The notes beneath the pieces were generated by a model. It ran no database searches. It was not told the DNA's origin and saw only the letters and a program-made list of their open reading frames with translations. DNA of 64,000 nucleotides from NCBI GenBank assembly GCA_035041965.1, contig JAPYMA010000300.1:1-64000 (forward strand), written 5' to 3'. The translations under genes were made by a program, and so were the position numbers. Shown piece after piece: positions 1 to 13,986 of this stretch (position 1 is its first letter; every line of letters begins with the position of its first letter). This DNA is from Anisakis pegreffii (taxonomy: Eukaryota > Nematoda > Chromadorea > Rhabditida > Anisakidae).

Positions 1-454
1 CACAAATAATATTAACAACTAAATTAAAAAGTACTAAAAAATCCCCCCAGTTAAAACACGACACATCATCAACATATTCGAAAACATGTTTCGATTAACG
101 ATGATAAGTTCTACAGCACTGAACAATATGACACAATATGTATCACTGTATTGTCATCAAATTTCAAAGAGTCAGTTACTAATAAAGAACGATGTACAAG
201 TAATCAACTATTATACATGTACAAAATAATTCACAATATTCACCAATGAATTAAGGAATAAAGAAAAAGCATGCAAAAATGTGGTCACTGACCACGACTT
301 AATTTTATTCTTCTTCCTTAAATTCTAATAGAAGTGAAAATAAATAATCCAAAATGAGGAGTTGTTCAACTCCTGATTATTTGTTCAAGTTCTCATGAAA
401 TAAAAATAAAGTTCAAAGTCCTAACCCTGCGCTTCCACGCGCTATCTTATCATA

Positions 455-813
455 CTATTTGCATACTCTGATACGGTTGTTGTGATTTGGATATTGATAC
501 GTTCTATTTTGAGATTGGTGGCTTGATATTGCTGCTCTCTTGAAGTCCTCTTCATCCTCGATGTCACCTGTCATCACCGTCTCCATCCATCGAACATCAT
601 CCAACGAAAACGTCATCCTCCGAATAAAAAAGCGTCCATCCCAACGTCGTCCACCATACTCACTGAAAATGCGGCAATTCATATCAGATCACGAGAAATT
701 AACAAGACCGATGGATAATGAAGTCATTTCAAACCACTAAGTAACAAATTGAATCACCACATAAATGATTTAATTCCCCACCTTCGATTTGATTCGATCT
801 GCAGTGACAGCAT
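455..813 (-). CDS. hypothetical small two-exon gene
   Basis: Unrecognised. A terminal exon at 662..455 follows a good TTTTCAG acceptor and encodes an acidic/basic mixed C-terminus with the run YGGRRWDGRFFIRR, ending in a TAG stop. A candidate first exon at 813..782 begins with ATG, ends in AAG|GTGGGG and joins in phase to give about 79 residues. Two other ATGs lie upstream of this start in other frames, which weakens the model. No signal peptide or known domain is visible. It could equally be the last exon of a longer gene running leftward from further upstream. Only the terminal exon looks convincingly coding. Confidence 0.3.
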
Positions 814-3553
814 CGTTCAGCTGTCACATCTTGATCGATCATCCCCATCTGAAACAACATTAAATGAATAATTCGCAGTTTTCATCAATTTCATTTCAAA
901 ACGATCAGAGCAATTCAATGCAATTCTCACTTTCCTCACAATAGTACTAAACTATCACCGATAATAATAAAACTAAAATCACGAATAAAATATAGAAAGA
1001 TGTATAACGCATCAACACTTGACCGCACAAACCACTCTCGACAATAGTAAATGAATGCTGAATAAACATATTAGTAAGGCAGTCATTTTGAAATGATCTG
1101 TGATGATCAATTAGTATAGTACTATTCATGGGGATAGATCAAATAAGTTGAATTTAAAAAATATTCAAAAATTCATACGGATCAAATGTATCAAGAATCG
1201 TGCAATCGTGCTAACAGAATTGAAAGTAATTTAAGTGATCTTGGTGGAGTTAGATGGGAAAAAATCGATTGACAAGTGGGGTGTCTGGTCTCGTCATCAA
1301 GCCGAGAATTGTCGAAATAGCATCGCGAGGACTGCTGAGAAGGAAACTAGCATGAGAATATAAGAGAAAATAGAGATGCAGAGGGTTCATGATTCTGGAG
1401 TGTCATGCATCGGATGCGAGCGTGTGTAGGTGTACACGTGCGTGTTTAAAGCATTGTATGCATGGAACATCGTTTGACATTTTTTGACAGAGTGCATGCA
1501 AAAGACCATTGCGAAATTCCAATGCATTGAGTAAACAACATCACAAAAAGTTCTGATCTCTGATCACCTATTTAACATTATACCATTGAAACTGTTTCAT
1601 CAAAGGGAAGACTAGTAGAACATGAGCGTATAGACTATTCTAAGTAATGATAACTGATCACTTCGATAAGATACTGTTCATTGATATCACAGTCAGTCTG
1701 AATCAAGAAGAAATGCACACGAAAGGCGACTAATACAATTGAGATGTTCAATATCTTTACTTTCTATACAGTCGAATCGCTCTGATGAGCAAATCGCATT
1801 CGAGCAATGAGATATCTCGGTTCACGCATTCAAAGAAGGCTTCATAATGTGAGTTACTAGCATGGTTTTACTTTGCATACAATATGATGCAACAATACTC
1901 ATGTAAAACATTACTTCAATTCTTGAACATATCAATAAGTATACCGAATTTCGCTTATTGTTGTGTTCTTATCAGGTGGGTATCTATTATGTGTGATAAT
2001 AATGACTATGGTATCAGTAATAACTTATTGTTATCATTATTGTGAAGTATTATCATCATCTCATTAAACTCTGACCATTAATTATTCAAGAATTGCATCA
2101 TTATCTCTGAATATCGTCTTCTTAATGTTTTCGTGCATCCACTGTATTCTTTAACAAGAACTGATCAATGTAAACCCCACGATTTTGTCTTCGGTTGAAT
2201 TTAACAGATTTTCGGGTGAGTTGTTGTTTTGTGAGTAAATTTTACAGATTGATTTTGCAAACGTTAATCTGTAAATTTCATTCGCCCCTATCGTCATCGA
2301 TGCGATTGCGCAGTGAGAATGGTCTGGTTGATTGCTCACGCTGGGGATTTCATGAAGGATAACTATTTGAATAACGTGAAAACGGATGATGATAAGCGGA
2401 GAGTCAGTTCACTTCGACGTTCACTTTTAACGTTTTGATTTGACCGAAAGTTTTTTCTTCAGCATTCAAACGAATAATATCAATCACACATCAGTTATCA
2501 GATTATGTTTTCACTTTGCAAATTATGTGAAACACTTTTAAGAAGTGGTGCCACCGAATTAAAAAAAAAAGTATTCGTTTGTTCGCAAGTGTTTTTCGTT
2601 TCTTCTAACGTTCCGAACGTTGTGCGTTTTTACCGTTCTTGTGAATTTTTTCTTTGAATATGAATAAAATTGCGGTTTCGATACGAATGGATGATTTGAA
2701 TTGAGCTAAACAAGGATCATAGAGTCGAGCAGATGATCGATTTGCTTCGATGAGTGATTTAGCCACACGTCAGCGGCCATCACATCATGAACGAATTGGC
2801 CAACTTCAACCATTTAGATTTCATTTGGGGAATTCATGCAACACAACAAATATATACACCAATTATAAACATTATCAACAATGACCAAAATACTGCCGAA
2901 ATGACATAAATATTCATTTGCATGCGTTCTTTTTCTATGTATATTTGATTTTTTTTTTTGGGGGGAGGGGGAATTCATGCTTCTGTATATTTTTGTACAT
3001 AAATATTCTACATAAATCTCTGTACATAAATATTCGTTCTCTGGATATATTTTTTTCGGGGGGGGGGAATCAGATTTCTGTATAAACAAGTTATAATCAT
3101 TATCAAAGATGACCAAGACATTATACTACTGAATTGCTATAAATATTCATTTTCTGTGTTTTCCTTGTGTTTACGTTTCGAAATTCTGCTTCAGCAATCT
3201 AACAAAACGTCTTGATAAATTTGCTCGATAGCGTTTATTGACATCCTGTCAGTGTGCAGTCGTGCGTTTGACACGAATTCCAAATTAGGAATGAGTATGA
3301 TGATGAACTTCGAACATCTAACATGTTTTAATGAAAAAAACGTTACTTAGAAAACAGTACTCTCTCCAGTGTTGCACAATGATCAGTTAATTTCCTCATC
3401 GAGTTAAAGTAGCTTATTGCAGAATTAAACATCTTTCCGCTTATTCGTTGTCCGCCTAATCAGATTTTCTGATTGATCGCTTCGGTGGAATTCCACCCGG
3501 CTTGAGCCACCTAGCAAACCAGCGAATGTTCAAAGCTTGCCGTACATCTAATT
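814..3553. other. gene-poor stretch with local repeats
   Basis: No gene is supported. Between about 2820 and 3150 there are diverged repeats: T-runs followed by G-runs at about 2950 and 3050, and two versions of a segment containing ATTATCAA..ATGACCAA (about 2870 and 3095) each leading to ATAAATATTCAT. The short frames here run through this repeat and look accidental. Confidence 0.5.
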
Positions 3554-4315
3554 CAGTGGTTTTCACGTTCGGGTGTTCCATTGCAAGTTTTCATGATCCG
3601 GCAAGCCACTGTTAACAATCTCTCTCTCCACCCCCCCCTGATACAGGAACTTGCTATTTCTGTGACAAACTTAAAACCGGTCTGGAAGTTTCTCAACGGC
3701 GTGAAATTAGAGTCCTAGACCGTTGTGTTGCTCATTACTGCAATCCATTTTGATTGCATGAAAAGCTACTGTTGTCTATGACACGCTTAATTCAAACTGA
3801 TTCAGATGAATTCTCATTCTTTTCAGACGTGTTGTATTCACTCTCATAGCTATTACATACGAATACCGTTCTCTTGATGAGTTTTTATCATTCACTTCGT
3901 CCCATTCCAGCTCACAGCTTGAATCAATTTCTCATTCTGTAGCATATACTATTTACTGGATACGTTGACGAGTGTTGACAACCGAAATCAACAATACAAC
4001 AATCGAATAGAATTGCTCAGCAACATTCGACAGCCAAATGATTAATTATAGAGTGTATTTGATAGAATGAGAATTTGATTTTAATTGTTGAGTGAAGTGA
4101 ACGATAAATTAGCAGAAGAGAACACTTTTGCTGATAAAAGCTATGAGAGCGATTAGAAGAATGAAAACCCTGTTAGGCCCTTACGAGCTAGTGATACTAA
4201 GTTTTTAGGAGAACGTTGCCATCAACTAACCGCATTTACATACCGAGTAAAAAACACCATCATAATGGCGTTGTATTCCCAAAATGAGTAATTTCGCTTC
4301 CTCTGAGAATCACTG
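3554..4315 (+). mobile_element. non-autonomous hAT-like element, copy A
   Basis: 762 bp bounded by CAGTGGTT and (inverted) CACTG termini. It is collinear with copy C (59409-60288) and inverted relative to copy B (40489-41317). It shares with them the subterminal blocks CACTCTCATAGCTATT and GAGAACACTTTTG, a C-rich tract near the left end and an AATGGGTA/AATGAGTA block near the right end. The flanking eight bases match poorly (4 of 8), so this is probably the oldest copy. There is no transposase frame. The termini are typical of hAT superfamily miniature elements; the family assignment is inferred. Confidence 0.7.
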
Positions 4316-7300
4316 GTCTAGACCAATTTTAAAAAAAGCTTCATGTTTCACCATTTCATTTACTCATTAAAGAGAGTTGCATTACAAGCAAATTCTTTCA
4401 GATTTTTAACAATGGTCAGTAAATTATATTCGAGCGACGCACAAACATATGAATCTGAAATAATTTTTGCTCATCCTTGGGTCATTTATCAATTGGTGAA
4501 TGCAGACATTCATTATAATTCCCCTAAGAAAACACACCTGAACTCAAAAGTACCAACAACTATAGATACTTTCAAATTATGATTAGTGCACATTGTTCGA
4601 AAAATTCAGTGTGCAAGAAGATCACGCTATTTGCACTCGAGAAGGAAAATGCTTTTTTGAAGCAATTATAGGGATCGATTATCCTCGGAACCTGCCTCGA
4701 AAATTTATTTCCGCTATTGCGAAAATTATCCGCTCATTATAGGTGAAGGCAACGAACATGTCAAGAATAACTCTCCTACTTGCTTATTTTCTCGGAAAAT
4801 CTTTTCCAAATCGAAGTTGAGATACCACGGTGAAGTCTTATGATTAGTTGATCACTGGCTGTTTTTTTTTCTGTTCTTTTAGCAATGGGTTTTAAAATGA
4901 CATCCATTTGCTCTGTTTGACAAGGTTACAGCAAATTAATCGTTCTGAAACGTCCATGTAACATGCATCGACGTTTCAGAAATTCCTACTTGTACAAATT
5001 TGGTCATCTATTCAACTTGACTATGTTATACATTACGAAACATTTACGTGCTCTAATAATCGGTTTATTTCCTGCTCCAGACTGCTAGTGAACTTGTGAT
5101 TATACGCTTTCGTCACTGTCATGCTTAAAAAATAGGGTGTTCAGTGTTTAAACAGTTCATCGAGTAAATAATTCACTTGGTTTTGTCACTCTGCTTGTAG
5201 CGAACTCACGAACAGACGAGAACATTCTTCTGAGTGACTTCATCTGAAGAAAACGTCGTTAACGTTCAGTTATCTAATGTTGATCCCTAGGTTTGCTGAA
5301 TGATATACGCGCATCCATATTTTCTGAACTGAATCATCATTGCTGGGTGAGAAGGGATTATCATGGCGATGCTTAATCAATGTTTACCGTTCACGAACAC
5401 AGACGTGAAAACACTCGTAAACAGAAGTCATCAATACAAAAAGTGTACCGTGTATTTGTGTTTGAATGTCACTGGTACAAATTTTAGCACAACAAAATGA
5501 CAAGTTAAGCGGAAAACTAAATGAAATGTAATGTTCATGAAAGAGATTCGTGTATTTGTTTAGGTATCAAATAAAATAACACAATTCGATAGACAATCAA
5601 GATTAACTTTGAATTGTCATCGAATTGATTGCCTCAATATAAAGTTAACTCCCTAGCAACTCATCTCGCTGTTCCTTTTGACTAATCGAAGAAACACGTT
5701 AATGAAGTCAGGCAGCTTCATTCATCTCGTCATCATTCAAAAAAAAATTTTATTCGATCATAGACTTGCTTATTTGTTATGGATCATACTGATGAACAGT
5801 ATTCTATTTACTTTATTTGTAGTGTTTATTTGCTTTCAGTGTTTTTGTTTGCGTCACCTAATTCTCCTTCATGTGCAATGCTGTTTTTTTTTTCAAAATT
5901 ATTTTCTTATGAGTCACAGAATGACGATCATGATGACTCGCTCATAATGAGAGGATGACAAATGACTGAAAATAGTTGCACCAGGCTCGTTTACACATTC
6001 AATCAGAATACCTGTCAGTTGTTTTCGACGAATCTATCGAACTCGCTTATCTGTTATGACAGTCAATAAGTTGATATTATTGAACCACCTGGTTAGTTAT
6101 GAGTATGGATGGAATTTGAGTCACTTGTGAAAACTCAACCAATCGACCAGAGATCCAGATGAAATGTTCGCCAAATTAATTGAAAACAGACGTTCATTAA
6201 TGAAGTTAATTAATTAATTGAATATTAACGGTTAATCGAAGTTAATGAAGTTAATCGAACGGTTCACGTGCGCAACTGCGATAATTCAATCTTGTGAATA
6301 TTAACCAAAATATTTTGATTGCATAGAGAAATTCAACTGCACAGAGAATCAGTTTCGGGTGATTTCGAAGATTTTGACGGCAATGTGTTTGTGAAATCTC
6401 ATTTGTTGCACTCAGTTCTCCGATAAAAATCAGCTTAACAGCTTGTCGTATCTGCAAAGTTTTTGTCATACTTGTTTTGATAGACTGCAAAGTTTTTGAA
6501 CGACTGAATTAATTGGGCATTTGTGTTGAAATTGCTTGAGTGAATGACTCATTTCAGCCACTGAAAAGGTGTGTTTGTTCTGTGTGCATGATCGACGAAA
6601 TTCTCTTGCATCTTGCACTCTGTAATCCTCGCAACAATAAGGTTTGGCCAGCAGAATGACCCGTTTTGCGTTTAGTTGTGAGACCGATAAACACTGAATT
6701 CATTGCCAAATAGCTGCTGAATAAAGGTGCCTTGTAGTTGAGTAGGATGAAATCGTTGTTGTCAGCGAGCACAACAGCCATTCTGATCAATTCCCATGCG
6801 AAAGCAGCTTCACAGTAGTAGCTGTCATCTAAGCTGATCAAACAGAAGACACACAATGCATCGAATCGGGCAATACGAAAAACATATAGTTTTATCGCCA
6901 CTCAATCAGTGTACAAGCTTGATGGCACAAGCATGATGGCTTCTTTTCCGTTACCTAAACGCTCGTCGCAGTTTTCCGAGTGAATTGAAATGCGCCAACT
7001 GAAATGATTCACTCAGATTTTGACAGATGACAATCTTCTTCAATTACTGACGATGACAGATCGTTAGTGGTTTTTGAATGCCGATTATGCACATTGCATC
7101 CATTACATATCCAATTCGTTATCGTTCGTTCAGCTGTATTTTTGGTTGTGAAATTTCCAATAAATATGATGAAACGCGCAATTTTGAGAAATTCTCATGC
7201 CCTTGAACCACCACCGATACTCACCGGTGGAGAGTATTACTAGTATGTGCGGGTAAGTGATCGATATTATGAAACGACAAGCTGATATTGTGAAATTTTG

Positions 7301-8667
7301 TGTAGCTGGATGATTGTTCCGCTTTGTCGATCATTGCATTTCTAGATTTGATCTAAATGTGCGTAAACGTATCGATGAACGTATTCAATCGGTGTCTTGA
7401 AAAATGCATAGAAAACTCGATGAATAATGAAAATCATGTGTACTTAAAATCATGTATTCATCCAATATCGTTCACGTCGAATTGATTAGCATATGAATTG
7501 TTTATGAGCAAAATGTTTTCAAGAAAAATGTGATTATTTATGAGTTCTCGTGTCTGAATAATCACAGTTGTAATCATACAAAAACTACAGTTTTACAACG
7601 TTTCAACTGTTTTTTAGGGGAAGGACTATCGCTTTAACAATTCAACACATTTCAATACGGTCGTCTAGGAAGCATCTGCTTTGCATACGTTTGAGCGTGC
7701 CATGCCTTATAGAAGTTTCGAATCATTTCTCTTTTCGACACGTAATAGTTTTAGCTTTTTATCTACTGAACAACACTTGACTTACTATTAGCATATTGTC
7801 ACCTTTAATGCTTGATTAGGGCAACTTTTCGTTCGATTAGCGATCGCTCTTGCCATGCCTTTCTTCAAAAAAAAATTCTGCCTGCAATTTGCTGATTGTG
7901 TTTGTTTAAGTTGATTTCCTTATTGCCCTCTGTCTGGGCGCTTAGCACTTTCCAGTAATTTTGTTACACATTCTCGGAAAATCTCTCACGACTCTTGAGA
8001 ACAACGACATTTTTGATGCTACTAGACAAATAAAGATTCAATCATTCAAATTTGTTGTTGTTTGTGTGTGTGTGGGCAAAGACTACGCATGTGACGAAAG
8101 GTGGCTTAATTGGTGTAATGAGCTTAATGGACGTTTTCAGCATTTATTTCAGATGATAACGCTGAAAGTTGATTGGTGTTGCAGTTTTTTTTTTGTATTT
8201 TTGCACTTCACGAATCTCCCAAACCTGTGTCATTTTCAGTAGAAATCTGGTCAGAGTAATAAATGGTCACACTAAATTTGATTGGTTAGATGGTGAGTGA
8301 GAAACTGACATATCGGATAACTGCAAGAGTTTTTATCAAAGCGTGCACTCACTGACCGACAGACCATTGCCGTTCATGTTGTTCATTTGAGCCGTTTTAA
8401 GCCAATGAATTTCCAAGTTGTTTTTTTCAGAACTGAATCCGTACCTGCCCATACCAGTGCGAAATCGCGAAAAACTGAAAATTTCAGAGGATTTTGAGGC
8501 AATTGTTGACTTTGGACAGCTTTCACAGATCTTCACGGCAGTGGTGATATTCGACAGGAAATGTGAACGAAACTGAACGTCCCCCATCAAGAATGCCGTT
8601 TAGACATCATCGATCATTGCTTGACAATGAGAATACGAAGGAGTAGAGACTAAAAATGTATCAGATG
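4316..8667. other. gene-poor stretch
   Basis: I see no supported gene. A 115-codon open frame on the minus strand (6901-6554) has no recognisable domain or flanking splice structure. A local run of TTAATTAA/GTTAATGAA units lies near 6195-6260. Confidence 0.4.
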
Positions 8668-8779
8668 ATTGGTACACCACTCGGTTTCAAGCAAAACTTT
8701 CCTCCGCGAACGGGAACGTCGCGGGTTCGATTCCCGTTCGCGGAGGAAAGTTTTGCTTGAAACCGAGTGGTGTACCAAT
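8668..8779. repeat. perfect 49-bp inverted repeat with tRNA-like core
   Basis: The left arm 8668-8716 and right arm 8731-8779 are exact reverse complements over 49 bp, separated by a 14-base centre (8717-8730). The centre plus the inner right arm contains GGGTTCGATTCCC, a perfect pol III B-box/T-arm sequence. Just outside it, TCCGCGA and TCGCGGA pair like an acceptor stem. There is no D-arm A-box or anticodon arm in the right place, so this is not a normal tRNA gene. It may be a fold-back derived from a tRNA 3' half. Confidence 0.9.
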
Positions 8780-11700
8780 AGCATTAATGTTGTGAGCCTG
8801 AGCCAGCAGGCTATGATCCGGCTTGTATCTATTATCCAATTATCTGTATCAGATGAATTATTTTCGATGTGCAGCTGCCATTCATCCGAATTTTATGGTC
8901 CGTATGTTCCAAGCCATGCAGATTTCATTCCAAATTCCAGTCTTTCATCGAAAGTGCTAAGATTTTGTTGCTTAGATTGCGGAACATTCTAAACACCATG
9001 CCATACTTGATATGTTGCTATGCGATCGATGACGAGTGAAACAGGAGGTGGTTGTGTAGGTTGCATAAAACAGGTGGTTGGTTGGATGGATATTTTTGAG
9101 TGGATTTCAGGAAATCACAACGAAAGCACCTATCTGATAAATTGTGTGCTCATCAAAGTTGAGCGCATCACCAAGAGGATTTACGCGACTTACGATGCTT
9201 TATGTATGATTGAAACGGAACGCATTAAACGGCAAGATGCGCGAAGATAATTTCGTGTCGATTATCCTGGAGTTATAATTGCGCTGTGTTGTTCTCGCGT
9301 TTCTAGCAAAAGCGCCTTGAGTTCATTTTGCTACAACAATTCGATCTGCTTCTAACGTATTCTCGCGCTGCTGATCATGACGAATTTCCTATTTACGATC
9401 GTATTCGTCGAACTTAAAATCCACACTTTTTCATCATATCATCAAAAAATCCGATTCTTTAAGATTTACTCTGATACAATCATTGCTATATCATTGTTGC
9501 ATTTGCATTTGATATGATTGAATATTTTAACGCAAGTGTTCCGAACAGAACAGGAGTCTATCACTGCCAGCAGGTAATGGATAGGCATTCAGAGTGCTGA
9601 TATTTATATCAGTTGTTTTTATAAGCGCCGAGCTGCAACGAAATGACGTATTGATGGCTGGTATCAAGAAAAGATTCGACGCTAAAGAAGTGAAAAAGAC
9701 AAAAAATTTCTCGTCGCTAAAAAGAAACATTTGTGCAGAATTTGAGAGGATTTCAAATAAATATTTATAAATAAGTGCAAAGTAAGTGTTAAACAAACTT
9801 CAAAAACTTCTAAGGAATGTCAAGTCTCGAATTGTCAAACGTTTTGGTAATACACATTAAAACAAACAAAATTTGATCACATTCTTCACAGTTTGATTCT
9901 CTTAAAAGTGAACTATTGGTACTTTTCAAATCATTTTTCTTACTGTTATTGATAACAGTATTATAGAACTCAATATTGTTATCATTACTAGCTCGATGTT
10001 GTTATCACCACTATTATGGTCGTTGACTGGAACATGACTGCTACTATTATTAGTATGATTACTGTTATTATTATTTCTAGCTGTATTATTATTATTATTA
10101 TTATCAGTATTATTTTTTTATTATTATCATTATCAGTATTATTATGATTATGATTATGATCAATAATAATATTATTAATATTACAATGGATAGTGTTGCT
10201 GATCATTTCAATACCACTTCTAATATCATTTTTTGCACTAATGGTACTCTTGTTATTGTTAGCTGTATTATTTCCGCGATGTGAATGCGCGAAAATAATT
10301 GCGATTATGGTGAAGGAAACGACTGACTTAATTAGATTTTTGTTTGTGTGCCGTATGCTATTCATCTTTGTGGCTCTTCTCGACGCCAGTGATGACGACG
10401 AGCACCGAAATCCTCTGTGTAACGACCTCAAAATGCGCTGATCGTGCACACTTACTTATTTTTCTCATTTGAAATGCAAATGATGAATTCTCGTGTTGCT
10501 ACTTCAAAATGACGTAACAACTCAGTCACATTAAGCCTTCATCATAAATTTACGAGACCAGCAGCAAAATTTGAGAACTGAGGCTTCCATAAGACATTTT
10601 ATAAATTCAGTTCTTGACTGAGGCTTCATTGCGGTGTTGAGCTGAGTATAGCTCCAGTTTACCTTACACACCATCCAATTGGAGTCTGAACCGAGTTTGA
10701 TCAACAAGCCTCGCTTGCGCTTTCGTTGGGTTTAGCTGATGACGTCGGTGACGATGTAAATGATAATTTCGCTGATGCATCGTCGTAATGAAATGATATC
10801 AACAATTTTTTACTTATGCATAATTACATGTTGACTGTTTCGTTGTGCTACGATTAATTTTTATGTAGTTTGCGTGTGGAAATGAACGACCATGGAAAGT
10901 GTGCATTTCTGCGTGCGATTTAATCCGAATAAAACACATCAATCTCCTTATGCATCTTGCCATGACTTGACTAGATTCTGATTTGAAGAAGTCGTGTGCT
11001 GTTTAGTCGAGCAAATTTAAGTTGCTTGCATCGTTAAAGGGACGACCATGTGTTTTCAGTTGCTGACTCTCTGGTCAGCTGCCGTGTATTAGCTGCTCTA
11101 GTTGCATAGATTATTGCGATTGCAAGCCGACGATGACACAATGTGACGTATTTGCTTACGTACGATCAGATTCGACAGCACAATTACATTTCTCAACTTT
11201 GAAGTGCACAATGCATTTGCTTTGTCGTTTCCATAAATGAATGAGAGGTCAGAAAAAAATGGAAAAATGTGGAACTGAATGAGAAGAAGATGAGAAAATG
11301 ATTGGGACAGAAATTATCTCACCTGTAATTATCATCACTGACTTACTATTAACTAAACGACTGATGTCACATCTAATAAACACCGCCCGATCACTCGTCG
11401 GTGAGCAGTTTCTTAAGCAATAACATTCGTGCAGATGTGGCGAAGGACATTCTGCTTGGAAGATATTCAGAAGGATAATCCAGACGGATATCCTGCGCTA
11501 CATTCTTCGACATGGATGTGATAGCCTTTTATACATTACCCATTCTGAATATAATTTGTATGCAAATTACTGCTTCAAGACCGTCTTAGGATGCTTGAAT
11601 GCTTTTTGATCCATTTATTCACTATCAGCATAATCTAGTGTTATGCCATTTGTTCCTCTGTTAGGATGATCCATATTTCTGCGTGAAGATATTCGATGAT

Positions 11701-13440
11701 TCGAACGGAACTGAATGTGTTGTTGTGATTGAAGCTCGCTTTCAAATCTGTTTCCGTTTTATTCAATCACATAGCAATTCATTCCGACACTGTGCTTAAA
11801 CAAGCCAGAAATTCTAGTGGAACCATTATAAAGGTCCAGTTTGTCCACTCCGAAAGAAAAACTCTTTCAGCAACATTTCTATCACTCGATTCGATCATTT
11901 TTCTCGTTTTGTTCACATGCGATGACGTCACTGTATAGTTGTCACTAGTTTCACTGAACTCATTCGAAGTGAACAAAGAATGTTTCAAGATGTTGTCGCT
12001 TCGTTCAGCATTCTTAAATTTTGAAGATTTTTCGGTTTGGATGGACAGGAAAATGTTCTGCTCTGGTCTGTTTTGGTACCCTGAATTCTGATATTGCGTA
12101 TTTTTGTTGTGAACGAACGGAACTGACGAAGAACAACTGATCACTGGGGCAAAGAAATCACCGATTGTAAACTTTGAATGATCGTAATCAAGCGACTCAC
12201 CGAAATTCGACCTGATCAAGACATTCTGTTCAATTCTTAAACTTCAGGCTCTTAAGTTCTAAGCTCGTCAATTAGCAAATGTTGACAAAATACTTTTGAT
12301 GTGCCCCCGACGATATCACTTTGAAATGGCACATTTCCATTGTTTAAAGGCTTTTATAGGAAGGCAGTTGACATACAATCAACAATTGTTTATATTTCAA
12401 TGAGCTGTCATCAAAACCACAATTCCAGACATGATAATAGCATACACAATGATCTCTGTGTCTGTGTCAGATGGTGTTTCCTTCCAAAACCATTAATAAA
12501 CTCACACTTAATTAAGGAATACGCTCATGACTGAAACCTCATTAAATGTGCATTCTCGTTCTATCGTTTCAATGGTCAACACATTCAATGTGCGTCTATC
12601 AGCAACATTCTTTAAGTAAGCGTATGTCAATCAAAATTTGATGAATAATAATAGGATGTTTTGGCGTTTCATAGTTTATCATGTTACTTAAACGAGGAGA
12701 TGTATCTTCTGTGATGCAATTTATCCTTTTGATTGATGTGTTTTCGTGAATATTCATTTTTTTTTCTGAAGGCAAAAGTTGTCCGATTAGCTCAGCAGAG
12801 CATCTTCGCAGTGTATGTTCTGATAGCTGATAGCAACTACCTAAAAATAACGATGCCTAATCAAAAGCAAGTACCAACCGCAAGCGTGCACTGCCGCCTT
12901 CAAATTCTCACTTTAACACGATTACAGCACTCAAATTACCTCTTACCTCGAGCAATCAGATGAAATTGACAAGTGAAAACATATATTTCAATCACGATTT
13001 CGTATCGATATCATTCTCATTTTATCAGTTTGCAAGCACCAAGCATATGACATTGCCACAAATAATTGCTCCACATAAACGATACGGGGCGGTCGTATCG
13101 TTCCCAACGATGAATTTGCTTATGTTAGAATTTCATCTGATGTAAGCAGCCAACCAACCAACCAGATGTCACGTCACCATGAACCACCCACTAGCGGTGA
13201 TTGCATTGAACGGGTCAATTGAAAAAATGCAATGCTAAACGAACTGTTACTTTAGATTAAGTTACATTTCAAACGATAGATTTATCCTCAAAAGAATCGT
13301 TCTTTCAAGTCGTTTGCGACGAGGCGCTTTTGCTCCAAATCAAGTAAATTTACGTGTATACACTTCATGAACGTTGTTGGCAGTTGAACCTTGAATTAAC
13401 TCCACTTTATAGGTTTCGAATGTAAAACACAAATATTACT

Positions 13441-13442
13441 AT

Positions 13443-13486
<44 letters not shown>

Positions 13487-13490
13487 TTAC
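13441..13490. repeat. CTA trinucleotide microsatellite
   Basis: About fifteen near-perfect CTA units in a row, with imperfect ATTACTA units at each end. Confidence 0.95.
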
Positions 13491-13826
13491 CACTTCAACG
13501 CTATCGCAACGAACTGTCTCGACAGATCAACATTCGCTTTGCTGAGTAGATCTCCTCTGATCGTTCAGGAACGAATCGCTCCTGAATTGCACTCGCTCGT
13601 TTAATTGCTTATTACGTCCATCGGTCACTGAATATTTTGACCGTGTTTGATATTCTGGCCACTATTCGAAATTGTCGCCGGCTGCTGATGCCATCATCGC
13701 TGACTAGCCTTGTTTGTTAACAGCCGTCGGAACCATCGTCCATCCATCCATCCATCCATCATGAGCATTGTTGAGGTATGTGATAAGTGGAAGTTTTCTT
13801 GTGAAGACACGATTTTCTCCAGCATT

Positions 13827-13986
13827 TTCTTGTCAATTTTATATCTGCAAAACTCTTGTTGCCGATTTCACTGTCCGTACATCCGCGGATTCCAACATCA
13901 ATAGCGATTCGTTTGGCGATCAAACGATGAAACTCGATCCACCGACGTCTGTCTTCGAAGAACTGCCTCCTAATTGTGACGAATAA
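13827..13986 (+). CDS. possible terminal exon of an unknown gene
   Basis: After a plausible acceptor (TTTTCTCCAG) one frame runs to a TAA at 13986 and reads like protein, ending in VFEELPPNCDE. The obvious upstream ATG and donor (ATGAGCATTGTTGAG|GTATGT near 13760) does not join in the same frame, so no complete model can be offered. It may be a chance frame. Confidence 0.15.

Noticed and set aside
6554..6901. 115-codon minus-strand open frame
   Set aside because: No recognisable domain, signal peptide or neighbouring exons.
8701..8747. tRNA gene
   Set aside because: B-box and acceptor-like pairing exist, but A-box, D-arm and anticodon arm are missing, and the sequence is part of a perfect inverted repeat.
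10060..10190. CRISPR-like or satellite array
   Set aside because: Only a degenerate ATT/TAT simple repeat without regular spacing.
9988..10449. 153-codon minus-strand open frame
   Set aside because: It runs through an ATT-rich low-complexity tract and encodes mostly N, I and H. There are no splice or domain signals.
11779..12219. 146-codon minus-strand open frame
   Set aside because: No family resemblance or convincing flanking splice sites. One frame of this length is expected by chance in a window this size.
12782..12815. tRNA 5' half (TAGCTCAG-like A-box)
   Set aside because: No B-box or acceptor pairing follows. It is a chance match.
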